Assembly (NCBI GenBank): GCA_963669155.1
Contig: OZ022597.1
Location: 14,465,965-14,529,964, forward strand
Reading direction: 5' to 3'
DNA length: 64,000 nucleotides
DNA from: Arbacia lixula
Lineage: Eukaryota > Echinodermata > Echinoidea > Arbacioida > Arbaciidae
The position numbers and the translations under genes are program-made. Positions 36,444-49,100 of this stretch are shown in pieces (the first letter of the stretch is position 1; every line of letters begins with the position of its first letter). The notes beneath the pieces are model-generated. The model worked only from the letters and a program-made list of their open reading frames with translations, was not told where the DNA came from and made no database searches.

Positions 36444-38180
36444 ACAGAGGGGAGCAAGGGGGGGGGGGAGTGATCCTTTCCACAGTTGGGTACCACGCCT
36501 CCAGCACAGACACAAGACAAAAATTGACATTTTGCCCTTTAGAGCAACGCTTTTCCATGGTAACTACCCTGAGCTATTCTGAACGAGTCACTTGCATACT
36601 GTACACGTACGTTGTGATGTTCAAACTGACAATGCTGTGTAGGTACTAGACTACATGAACTATACTTTCCGATGACCCGCTTGAATATAAGATGACCACC
36701 TTACGTGGTATACAAATAATACCGGTACCCCTTTGTATGCCTGAAAGAGTTCTATACATACTTGTAGCATAGTATAGTGGTTTTATAGGAAAAAAATGTA
36801 CAATACTTTCTCTCAGAATGAAAGAACTAATAAATGACATTCAAGTGATTAATATTGATGTACATTTCAAGTAGATGTTTAGACTTGCACCTACATTGTA
36901 ATTTCCAACACACCCAATCATGTCAATAATGTATGCAGAAAAATTTCTTTTGTGATTTAACACACTACGACAATGAACTCTCTTGTCTTGGTTCCTTAGT
37001 ATTACACACAAATCCCATAGAGCAGCAGTTTGATAAAGACAAGTGGATCGTTTTGCTGTTAGCTTGAACTTCTATTTTGCATTTTAAAAAAAAGGGACCT
37101 AAGCCTGAGAGGCAAGCTAGCCAGAAATATGGATTTTTCAGTTATTTTCATGCTACCAGCCTGTCCTCTGCCTTATTATGTTTACATTGCACTGCATATA
37201 TTGGGAGACAGATGTTCAGTAAATATACCTACAGTGTATACAGTGTATACTTCCTATGCAAAGCTGGGAGGGATGGAAGCAACATATATTACATGTACAG
37301 TGCATGAACTCTTTGTTCATCATTCAAGGCATTTTTGCAACAGTAGTGCACACAAACCCATAAAGCAGACGATTGCCTATACGTGTGTCTACTAAAAAAT
37401 AATTTTTGAAATGGTGGCCAAGCAAAACATATTTGATTCGGGGGGGGGGGGGGGGGGGGGGGAGGGGGGGGGGGAGAGATTCTCAACTTTCATCTGACAC
37501 CAAAACGTCCACAAATAATTCTTGCTTGAATGAGCACTGCTCACTTTTGTAAAGGGTATGAAAATTAGGCTGCGCAGGAATTAGCCTTTACTTAATAACC
37601 AGATTGGGATTATGTAAATTCATATACGTTTTGTTGAAAAAGAAAAGGAATGTCTCAGCTACTGGATGCCTATTCTTCAGGTTATCCATTGACCTAAAAA
37701 ATAAATTGCCGACATGTGACATTCTTTTATTTTGACAAACCATAATTGAATATTCAACCTCTCGCAAAATTGGAAGGTTAATTCCTGCGCAGCCCAATTT
37801 TCATACCATTTACACAAGCGAGTAGTGCTCATCCAAGCATGAATTATTTTCAGAGCTTTTCGTATAATATGAAAGTTGAGTTCCGATATTGTCTATAAAG
37901 CTACAGTAGTGGCCGCCATTCCCAATAACCAAATTACACTCCCCGTTGTGATCACCGCTGCTTGCTCTACCCGTATTGTTTACAGCCAGTTGTCTTGACA
38001 ATAATGCTCAAATGGCATCACACTATAGCTCACAGCTGGTTTAATGATGCATACATGTACATGAATGCAATTGGCAGCTGCTATTTATCGACAGCTGGCA
38101 CTATTTATTCGGTGTGGCAGAGCGTTAAAATCTGTTGTAGACAAGAAGCAATTTTCATAGTGGATGCACAACTTAATTGC
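36444..38180. other. Intergenic DNA with a poly-G tract
   Basis: 36483-36560 is a solo arm of element J (gttgggtaccacgcctccag). 37438-37474 is poly-G. An inverted pair at 37555-37625 and 37740-37805 (atgaaaattaggctgcgcag and ctgcgcagcccaattttcat) marks a further unnamed foldback. No gene supported. Confidence 0.55.
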
Positions 38181-38345
38181 CTGGTGACCAGTTATTACAT
38201 TCACCTGTATTAATATGATTCAGTTTCAATGGGTGGAACGCACTCTGAATATACAGTTAGATATAAGTTGTTGCTACTCGGGCAAACCTCGGACAAGCTT
38301 AGGGGTTACCATTAGTAATGTTTGAAGTACGTGAATGAAATTTGC
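38180..38345. mobile_element. MITE family B, core-only fragment
   Basis: Shares ttcacctgtat, gttgttgctactcgg and caaacctcggacaagctt with the centres of 11104-11672 and 13806-14350; the terminal arms are missing or unrecognisable. Confidence 0.6.
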
Positions 38346-38681
38346 ATACATAGCAAATATGGTCCATTCACGTATGGTCGACTGTCTCGCCAATGTTCAT
38401 GTACATTAGGTTCAAGCCTGCGGAGTGCGTGGACACAACCGAGTCTGTTATAACAACTATGTTTAGAAGCACAGACTACACCCTACTCCCACTATCAGGT
38501 CTTGCCTGGCCTCACAAGGATGATGAGAAGTCAGGCCAGCAAGTGGGCTCAGGGGCATAGTCTGTGTTACCAGACATAGTTGTTACCAGATTTGGTTGTG
38601 TCCATGCACTTCACAGCCAGCTATTGCCAGAGTGGGAAGCCAGTCCAAGAATCATTACAACAGGTATCACTGCATAACAAC

Positions 38682-38819
38682 TGCTTTAACCTAAAAAGCA
38701 TCATGTTTCATGCTGAACTGGACAAAATATACTGCGGTCTAAAACTGCAGCTCCTTTACTTTCTTCCCTTTCCCTTCCCTATGCCAATTCCTTTGAGCTG
38801 TAATGTAGATGATAATGAA
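38682..38819. mobile_element. MITE family F, right half only
   Basis: Contains atgtttcatgctgaactgga, ggacaaaatatactgcggtc and atgccaattcctttgagctg in the order of the right halves of 54454-54684 and 56281-56505. Confidence 0.85.
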
Positions 38820-38945
38820 TCTTCTACAGTGCGTCGTCTCATTCTGTTCAATGCTTTGCCACGTGGCAGAGCTTAACACAAACATCTTTAATTTCATAGG
38901 GTTCCTGTTTAACTGTCTACATACATGTACATATTGAAATCGTCT

Positions 38946-39133
38946 GGGCTCCGTTTCATCAAGACGTGCGTATGCCAAGAGTGACTTTACATACAATTGG
39001 TGACCTGTACTTCTGCCAAATAAAATACCCTGTACCCCAATCATTGAGAATCTGATTTGGCACCCAAGAACAGGTCACCAGTCCTGCGTTAAGTTGTACA
39101 TAACTTACGCACATCTTGGTGAAACACCTGCCA
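38946..39133. mobile_element. 188-bp MITE with gtttcatcaagacgtgcgta ends
   Basis: Left gggctccgtttcatcaagac and right cttacgcacatcttggtgaa are inverted. An inner pair ggtgacctgt and acaggtcacc is exact. Confidence 0.75.
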
Positions 39134-39313
39134 GGAGTTCTAATTTGGGAGCCTGTACATGTATGTATTGGGTGCCCATTGCACACTGTATAAATAAACA
39201 AATTTAGTTTTATACAAGCAACTCACATAACTGGATTATATCACGGGATTACATCATTCATACTTAAAAACCTGTCCGATGTTATTTGTTTCACATTACA
39301 TGATCCAATGGTA

Positions 39314-39319
39314 TTTATT
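39314..39319 (-). promoter_or_regulatory. Candidate polyadenylation signal of the sulfotransferase gene
   Basis: AATAAA on the minus strand, 84 bp past the stop codon at 39403. Position and sequence fit; use is not proven. Confidence 0.4.
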
Positions 39320-39402
39320 TTTTTGATAGTATACACTAATTAAGGCATAACATTTATCAGTGACAGTGAAATACAAAAGGGTAGAATTTGGTTGAGTTCA
39401 TA

Positions 39403-40181
39403 TCATAGGGCGTGAGCTTTCTTTCCAAAGTATTTCGCAATTTGGTTCTGCCTAATGTAGTTGGTGAATGGCAGTTCTGTTTTGGCCATGAGCTGACAGT
39501 CTTTGTCGTTAGCCGCGCTGGACTTGACTTTGAAGCTTTCCACAGCGATCCCTGGGGGATGCCACACATTGTTATCATTGACCACCACCTTCTCAATACA
39601 CCGCTCTTTCAACATTTCGTTCGCCTGCTCAAGCTTGGCGACCTCCTTCTGCATCCGCTCCGTGCCAAAGGCCTCTACCTTCTCCCAGAACGTCCTGTTG
39701 AAGTGGGTGTACAGCTTCATGTCGCCGTCGTTCCACTCCCGGATCTTCTGCCCCAGCGACTCCGACACCTCCTTCACCGACGTCTTGCTCCGCGCGTTCA
39801 TCTTAAACGAAGTGATATCCTTGAAGTCCCAGCACATGAGCTCCTTGAGGAGGATCAAGCTCTCTGAGAAGTACTCCGTCAGCATGACCAGGTCAAACTC
39901 CGATGCGATCCGCTCGATCTTCTTGTCCACCTCCGCAGGAACGGTCTTGAGCTCGTTCTCCAGGCCCAGGTCGTACAGCATGGAGTCCTTGGCGTGGTCT
40001 TTGCCTCTGTTGGGAAGGTAGTATTTGTTTGGGTTGACCAGGAAGGTCCTCAATGCATCCGTTCCGCTAATCCCATACCGAGCAGGGTACTTCAGATATG
40101 TGAAGGTCGATTCAAACATGGTTGCTGGATCACGGATTATGGTGACGAACACGGTCTTCGGTGGCATCACGGAATCAAAAC
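39403..40181 (-). CDS. Sulfotransferase exon 4 (3'-phosphate site to C-terminus)
   Basis: Acceptor gtgtgtttttccag|GTTTTG; the first codon is completed by the last G of exon 3 to give Gly, then FDSVMPPKTVFVTIIRDP. Ends KKAHAL and TGA. GC-rich relative to the introns. The open frame upstream of the acceptor is intron. Confidence 0.95.
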
Positions 40182-43100
40182 CTGGAAAAACACACAAAGA
40201 GTAAAGAATGTTAAAAAAAAAACATTTTTTCATCCAGATATAAATTTCTTGAACTGAGGTATATGGCAACACTGAACCATATCGAAACCTGGAAAAACAC
40301 AAAAAGAGGAAAAGAAATCAAAGAATGTTGCGGTTGACCTGTTAGTCACATATGTTAGGTTTGAAACAGAATCTAGACAAAACACAAAAATGTACTATGT
40401 GCTTTTTTTTTAACGTGGTTTCTTCCCACATTTGCACAATCAGTCATGTTTACTTGTGAAGCTCGATTCAAACAGGATCACGGATAATGGTGACAAACAC
40501 AGTTTTGGGTGACATCACTGAATACGATCAAAACCTGGAAAAACCCTCAAAGAGGGAAAGAAAGCAAAGAACGTTGCAGTTGACCTGTTTATCCCTGATG
40601 CTGGGTTTGAAAGAGAATCTAGACAAAAGACAAAAATGTACTTTAGCTCTTTACATGGCTTGTGCGCACATTTGCACATTCGGCGAAGCATGTAACATGC
40701 AATTTGCACAGATGCACGCAAGTCTATAGAGAATCATAATTATGAGCATGTTGCCAAGACAACTGTTTTTAAACAAAATCAACTAACTGGTCTACTGTTC
40801 CTAGTGGACAAGCGTCCGACACTCCTAATTAGAGTCCCCACTGTGACCACCGCTCCTTGCTCTATCCACATACATGTAGTTTAGAACCAGCTGTCATGAC
40901 AATAATGCTCAGATTATGTCACACGAGTACCATACTCCATTTTGTTTTCTTACACATTTGGGGTGTCTTCATTAGCCCGATGTGGGCGAAATAGCGAGCT
41001 TGTTCTGATCGGGTTAGCTAGCCAGATCACAAAATAGCTAGCTATTTGCGCCTTCATTAGCCAGATCAGGCAAAATGGCTCGTTATTTGGTCGAGAAAAT
41101 TTCCCTAGACGGAGCTAGCTCGAGCTAGTTTGCGAACTAGCCGCGAACTAGCTCGAGCTAGCTCGGAGCGTCTTCATTAGCCTGAAAATTTCTCGATCCC
41201 AGCATGCATCAGCGCCCACGAGACATCGTTTACATAATAAGTTTTATACGTGAGTGAATGCGAGCACACAACCGAAGCCATGCGGTCGTGGCCTATTCCC
41301 TTCGCACACTGCTGGTATGGGCGAAACTCGGGATAATTTATGCATCGCGAGTTTCAAGCTTACGTATCTCAAGTTTCGAGCTAATGAAGACGCGATTGCA
41401 ACTACAGGCTAGCTTACCCGATCAGAACAAGCTCGCTATTTTGCCCACATCGGGCTAATGAAGATGCACCTATTGGTACATTGGAAGGAGTAGAACATCA
41501 ATAATTGAATAAGAGTGACCTCCATTGAAATAAAGGATTACTGTCTCTAGAGTGGTCACTTCCTGCTTATTATGAGTGAGCCCTTGGGGAATACACCTCT
41601 TTACAAATTTGTTTGCTTCCCCTTTGTCTCAACAAGCATGGTGATTCTGGTTTCAATAGAACTACTACAGTTGGGCCTGAGATCAATGTCACAGCTGATT
41701 ACAATCTACAGTATTGCAGTCAGACTGCAGTCTTGCAATCACTGTGAATTTGATCTCAGGCTCAACTGTACATCATGACCAAAATTTCTTTCTCACGACT
41801 AGAACACGTATCTTACCCTAAAAAAGTGAAGAGTGACAAGAATGTCAAAAGTTAAAATTCTCCTATACAAGCAATGATAAGTAACGTCAAAATTAGAATG
41901 GTTAATCTTTTCAAAACTTGAAACAAATGACGTTATCAGAAAGAGCACTTACTTTTCTCTAACTTTTATGTGCAGCATTTTAAGAAATAATTAATATTAC
42001 AAATCACATAAGAAGTTATTAAGTGAGACAAAATCATTCAGTGCCAATCAGGCACAGTGTAGAAAGCTCCTTTCTACATGACCTGTAGGGGGGGGGGGGG
42101 GGGGGGCTAACCTCGCAATAACAGGGCCATGCCAAATAGTCCAGGGCTAAGAGCGCAAGTGAGAACAGAAACGAAAAATAGTATGGGGCTAAGGAAATGC
42201 AGTGTCAGATCTCAAGGCCAAAACAAAGAAAACCAATCAGATAATGTGAAAGAGAAGAAAGGTGAAAGAGCTGCAGTTATATTCCGCGGTATATTTTGGC
42301 CAGTTCAGCATGAAACATGATACTTTTTAGGCTAAAGCATCGTGTTTCATGCTGAACTAGACAAAATATACCGCGGTTTGAAACTGCGGCTCCTTCCATT
42401 TCCCTTTCCCTATGCCAATTCCTTTGAGCTGGAGTGTACTGTATGTACATGTATTGGTTCATGCAATGTGCACGTGAAAATAACAGAAATTTTTAGTAAC
42501 TGCATCTGCAAAGGTGACACAACACAATCAATGTTTAAATGTTAAATTTGTTTACCATTTTAAGGCTAAAACAAATGAGGGGGGGGGGGGCAGAGGATCA
42601 AAGAGACACCTTCACAGTAAGCACAATTACAAGTACATGTTTGTACAGGATTGTACATGTATGTTCATGTCCTGTCATTGTAACATTGTCTCTAGTATTC
42701 TACTGTACTGTACATACAATGTACATGTTGCATACAGCCTACACACATGTACCCGTACACACAGTGTGATTCAGCTACTGTAGCACAGGAAATGCCACTT
42801 TTGGCATAGAGCCGTCCATCTCTACCCACTGCTCAGCCAGTGCACAATGTGTACAGCGTACACTAGAATAAAGCGCTACATGTATGTAATTAAAACCTGT
42901 ACTGAGGCTTGCAAAAACACAGATGGTACAGTTGTAAATAATGCATGATATTCTCACTCTGCGTGAGAAGTGTGAAGGTTCACACCAAACAGACTTAGAG
43001 AGGATGTAAACAATTTTGTGCAGGCCTGCAAGAAAGAGAATTGTTAATTGGACCCAGGTTAAGTTCAATTCGTTTTTGCTAAAAAACAGACATGAAATTA

Positions 43101-46100
43101 CAACACAATAGTCCCATTTTCATTGGGCTTAAAAAATCGTGAAGTTAGAAAAATCGCGAAGTTAGGGTGAAAGTCGCCTAGCAACCGTACCAAAAGCCGA
43201 GCGGTCCTATTGTCCTGGTCCCCTAACATCGCGATTTTTCTAACTTCGCGATTTTTTAAAGCCCAATGAGAATGGCACTATAGTAGCAAATTGGATGATT
43301 ACAAATGTATGTACATGTATGATTAAAATCATAATGAATAGCTGGATTGCACGGAGAAACATATGAGTCAGTATCTTTTTAAGGGAGTTAATCTTTTTGC
43401 AACCACCCACACAATGCACATCATGCTGATTTTGTTAGGCAGAATTTTTGTATTGACAAATCCCCAGTTTCACAATTTCACAGTTGTGCCAAGACTCTCA
43501 ATCTCTCATACATGTATGTGTAGCATGAGACTCCCGCATTAAAGGTTCCTCAATTGCTCACACCCCCAGCAACATTTTTCTCACGCATTTACAGCTTGTC
43601 AGACAAAATAATAAAGTCAACGTGCTGAATTACCTGCACTGATTCTATATCGACTTTTAAACTCACAACCACATATTTTAAATGCTTTGTTCCCCAATAC
43701 TGACCTAGTTTTGGTTTGGGCTCATTGAAAACATGTTCAACCTCACTATTTACTCAGATTACAATGTACACATGTAGCGCATACTTCAATGGGAAACTGA
43801 CTTCAGCGACCACTTGTGGGTTTTTTCATTAAAGATTGAGTTAAACTTCATCTATTTATGAAGCATGTTTTCTAGTACTAATTAGCTTGTTGCATTGATT
43901 GTTACAGATTTACTATTTTTTATTTCCTTTTCCTCATATCCACAAAATTAATTGTCATCTTTTCATAATTGTAGGTATAAAGGTATTAATTTCCATGTGC
44001 AGTCTAAAATCTCACAATTGACAGAGAATTATTGCCTACAAAATGTGTAAAAAGAGACACTCCCTAACACGCAAATTGCTAAACACTTTAAAGTACAAAC
44101 CTTAATTTTTTTTAGCCCACTGGCCAGTACAAGACTTTGAATTGCTTCTGTCAGAACCTCATGTCTTCTTGATTAACAATTGAAATGTCACAGAATAGTA
44201 AACTTCTCCATTCTTGCTTTCCTTCAATCAAGACTAACAATGCAACAAAAAAAGTCCCCCCCCCCCCCTTTCAAAATATCGTAACTTTTTAACAAAACCA
44301 GTTTAAGCAAAATAATTTGGCAGGAATGTTCTTACACTCATTGACTAACTTCTACATGAAATGTGAGTGATCCATCAAGTCATGCATAAATAAGCTTGCA
44401 TTAAAGGTAAAAGTGTCACTTTTCAAAAGTCACAGGAGTCAATTTTCATGCCCCACAACAGTAAATAATAGTATTTTTTGCTTTGTTTATGTAGTGTGAG
44501 CACTCATAAATGGCATTATTATAACTTCTTATGTTTTTAGAAAATGTGAAGATATATTTTACTGGAAAAAAATCAATTTTACTTTTTGAATAAACTTCAT
44601 GGATTTCACCATTTCAACAATTAGGAATGCTGAAAATATGTGAATTGAGCTCTTTCAACTCTAAAGAAATATTTAAAGTGTGATGGGGTGTGTAAGGGGG
44701 TCATTTGATTGATGATCATCATAGCACTTAACTATTCACCAAAAACAGAATTGGTCAAAATCCTGTATCACAATTAATTTCCCCAAAACGACCCTTATGA
44801 ATTTTGAAAAGTGACATTTTTGCCATTGATATGTGCTCACTCATGCATGACTTGACGGATCAATCACATTTTCACACTGAAGTTAGTCAATGAGTGTAGG
44901 AACACTCTTGCCAAATTGTTTTGCTCAAAACTGTTTTGTTTGAAAGTTATTCATGCTATTTTGAAAAAGGGGGGACTTACTGTTTTTTGTTGCGTTTGGA
45001 TCAATAATAAGAACGAGACATACTTGTGGACAAGTATAAGGTGGTCTGTATGGCAAATTCTTGCATGGCACGGTGAGTCTATTCAGAAGAAAAAAATAGG
45101 CAATGCTAATGGAAGTGCATAGCGCACCTCCAACATACTAACACTGCAAAGATTTGCCTGAATGGTTCCGTGTATGTGCCAACAAAATGATCACAATCCC
45201 ATATTTTAAATGCTTTGCTCCCCAATCCTGACCTAGTATTGGTTTTGGCTAATTGAAAACATGTTCAACCTCACTATTTACTCAGATTACAATGTACACA
45301 TTTAGCGCATACTTTCATGGGAAACTGACTTTAGCGACCACTTGTGGGTTTTTTTTTTCATGAAAAATTGAGTTAAACTTCATCTATTTATAAAGTATGT
45401 TTTCCAGCAACAATGAGCATGTTGCATTGATTGTTACAAATTTAGTATTTTTCATTTCCTTTTCCTCATATCCACAAAACTAATTATCATCTTTTCATAA
45501 TTGCAGGTAAGGTATTAATTTTCAGGTGCAGTATAAAATCTCACAATTGACAGAGAATTATTGCCTACAAAATGTGTAAAAAGAGACATTCCCAAGAGAC
45601 ACTTGAAAGTACAAACCTTAACATTTTTTAGCCCAGTACACGTCTTTGAATTGAACTTTGAAAACATGGTTGCATTCACGCGACTTTTTTCGAAAGTGAT
45701 TCTGCAGAAACTCTCCGCATTTCATGTTTGCATTTTGAATCACGTTTATATTCAATTTTCGTCTGAACACAATCGTAATTCTCCAGAACCGCGTTTTGAA
45801 TCATGATTCTAAGGCAGAAAAGTGTTGCATGAACGCAACCTAAATACACCATTCATACAGTGTATATACACCGAGAAAGCCATAATATTGTGTGTTGGAC
45901 AGGTGGACTCTCTCTTCGCAATACAGATTAACGAATCACATCCCAGAGCGCGATGCACAAGACGCAACATTTATGGCTATTCTGCAGACACAGTTTATAA
46001 GATTGGCTTCCCGCAACATTGCAGTATTTTCACATACAGCGTACATACACATGTAGATATGTCAATCTGTAAAATAGCCACAAAATAAGCAGATAAAGGA

Positions 46101-49100
46101 AGGAAGCAAATACTAATTTATTTGAGCCATTCCTGTTCCTATACAGTACGCAACTATCAGTAATGCATTGGCAAAACTGTTGCAAAAGTTGCGCTTAACT
46201 TTAAGGTTATTATGAACATGGTTTAAGAGGAAAAATTATTAAATAAAAAATCTAAAAGCGAGGCAGACTCTTCCCATAAATTTTGAGTGGGACATTGTGG
46301 GAAAGTTTCAAGAGTAATATTTTTGAGAAGATTGTGTTTGCTCCAGACTGGCAAAACTACGAGAAGCAAAATTCCCAGAAGTTTCTGGCAGTGTGCACGG
46401 CCAAACCGAGTGTAGTTGTATTATGTACCAACAGAAAAAATAATCAGGGATGTGAGAAATGTCTCCATGTTTACTTTTATCCAATTCTTGGCCACCCACC
46501 TTTCAAAGGAAATGTAATCTGATAACCTAGATATGTAGACACTATGTAAACTATTCAAACTTGTTTGTATGCTGCATACACCCTGTACTACATGTGTACA
46601 CACATGCTCTTTCCCAACATTTGAGATTCAGTGAAACCTAACTCAAACTCTCAAAATATTTACAATGTAACTTAAGCATTGTATGAATGCAAATGGTCCT
46701 CCTGTTATCTACACTGTAGACCAAACAATATCTACCTTGTGCGTTGCATGAACTTGTATCATATTACTGTACAAAGATTTACAGATCAGACAAATGCTGC
46801 GTTTTACGTTGCTCAACTTTTGGGGCCAAAATCAGCGTTAATTCAAAACGTGCTTGCGTTCACGCTCCTTAAGATATAAATGCTGTTTCAAAACATTGTT
46901 TCAAAACGCACAAAAGGGTGCGTTTGCGATCCCCGATTCTGACTTAACATGTTTAATGGGGAAGCATGAACGCAAAAGTGATAGGTACACATCACACGTT
47001 TAAATGACGTCATCTCAACAGTAACAATACCCCCATAAAGCATTTTCAATCAGCGTTTCAAAACGCTACTGTACTAAACATCAATGAGTCAGACTGTACG
47101 GTCATGAGGTGCATTCATGTGTACCTCATTGTAATCAGAAACTAGAGCAATTCGACTGCCATGCAGTCAATAAATACATGTATGCCTCGCCTCTTTGCTA
47201 GCTCAATTTAGAGTTAGATTTATGTGAATGTTTGGTGGGCAATATACCATTGAATTCCTATGTGAAATTAAAATATCATATATGTTTTTCCATGTTTAGC
47301 TAAGTTTGGCAATGTTCATTGACCTTTGACCTCCTACTTCTTTGACTTCCAATCCAACCAGTCATCCACCCTTGTATCAAGTTTTCTTAAAATTATCAAA
47401 TTTTGGGTGAAGTTCATTGACCTTTGACCTTTGAGGAATTTTACCAAAACTTCGCCAGTCTATCTTTATTAAGTGATATATCTCTATGCTATGTTTGGTT
47501 TGAATCAAATCACTAGATTTGGATTCAATGTAAGAAAATATGGGGGCAATTTATGGCCAATTTTGGCAAAGTTCATTGACCTTTGACCTCTGACCTTTGA
47601 GAAATTTCACCAAAAATGTCATCAGTCTACCCCCAATGAGTGATCCATCTTTGCACCATGTTTGGTTGGTATGCACCATTAGATTTGGAATTATTTTGAA
47701 AAACATCACTTTTTTAGCTAACTTTTGGCAAACTTCATTGACCTTTGACCCCTGAACTCTCAGGAGTTTTACCCAAACTTCCAACAGTCTTCCTCCATGA
47801 AGTGATACATCTCTGTACCATGTTTGGTTAGAATTGCACCATTGAATTTGGCTTTAGGTTTATTGTGAAAAATATCAATTTTTGCAAAGTTCATTGACCT
47901 TTGACGTCTGACCTTCCAGCAATATCACCAACAATGTCACCAGTCTACCCCCAAGAAGTGATCCATCATTTCACTACATGTATGTTTGGTTGGAATTGCG
48001 CCATTGGATGTGGATTTATTGTGAAAAATATATACATGTAGTTTTGGGAAGTTTCTAGCAAGTTTGGACAAAGTTCATTGACCTTTCACCTCTGATCTTT
48101 TAGGAATTTTACCAAAAGTGTCACCAGTTTACCTCCAAGTAGTGATCCATCTTTGTACCCGGTTTAATGATAATTGCATCCATGGATTTGTATATATTGT
48201 GAAAAGGGTCAATTTGGGGGCAATGTTTACAAAGTTCATTGACCTTTGAACTTAATCAGATTTGACCCCTATTTTACACACTTCATTGGTTTCATGCAAT
48301 ACACACATGTACCAAGTTTGAAGTAAATCTGGTTAATGGTTCTCAAGATATTGCTGAAACAGATTCGGGACAGACGGACGGACGGACGGACAACCCGAGA
48401 ACACAAAGCCTCCAGCCACTTCATGGAGGAGGCATAAAAATACTGTACCTGGTATTTTCTAATTGCTAATGGGCACCAGGGACCATATTCATGAAACCTT
48501 ACTAAGCCTAGTAAGCTACTAAATTGCATTCAGCTGCATGCATTTTAGTAACTAACTAGGCTAGTAAGCTTTCATGAATATGGCCCCAGTACGCTACCCT
48601 GGTCAGAAAATACTGATTATTTTGTCTGTGTGAAAGCAAAGGTCTTGTAACATCACCAACAGAAAAACACCCGAAATTCAGTTTTGCAAAACTACTGGTA
48701 ACCTCACATTCACAAGAACTTAGCCACTTTGGGGAAAGGGGTTGGGGAAGGGGGGTGCAAATGAACAAAATAATTACAGGGGGGTTTTAGGGCCTGAATC
48801 TGATCTTGTACCTGATCAGGGAAGTGTGAAAGCTGTTGGTGAGTCACTCTCTTAGTGTACAGCGTCATCCTGACTTTTCTGTCGACTAGAACTGACCTAC
48901 TAATTTGGGTCTGTAGGAAAAAAGAAATGTAGATCTACTGGTATACCAGTTTCTACTGTATACACTGTCTAGATAGATTAATTCATTCAATTAGCATCAA
49001 TCTGGCCTGATAAGCTTCTGTACTAAGTATTTCCTTAAATGATTGATGAGCTTTTTTGTTAATGTTATTTGTCTGCGGTACGATTGTATAGCAGACAAAT

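Noticed and set aside
39412-40021. 151- and 172-residue plus-strand frames opposite the sulfotransferase
   Set aside because: Shadow frames of exon 4; the minus strand has the family motifs and the splice sites.
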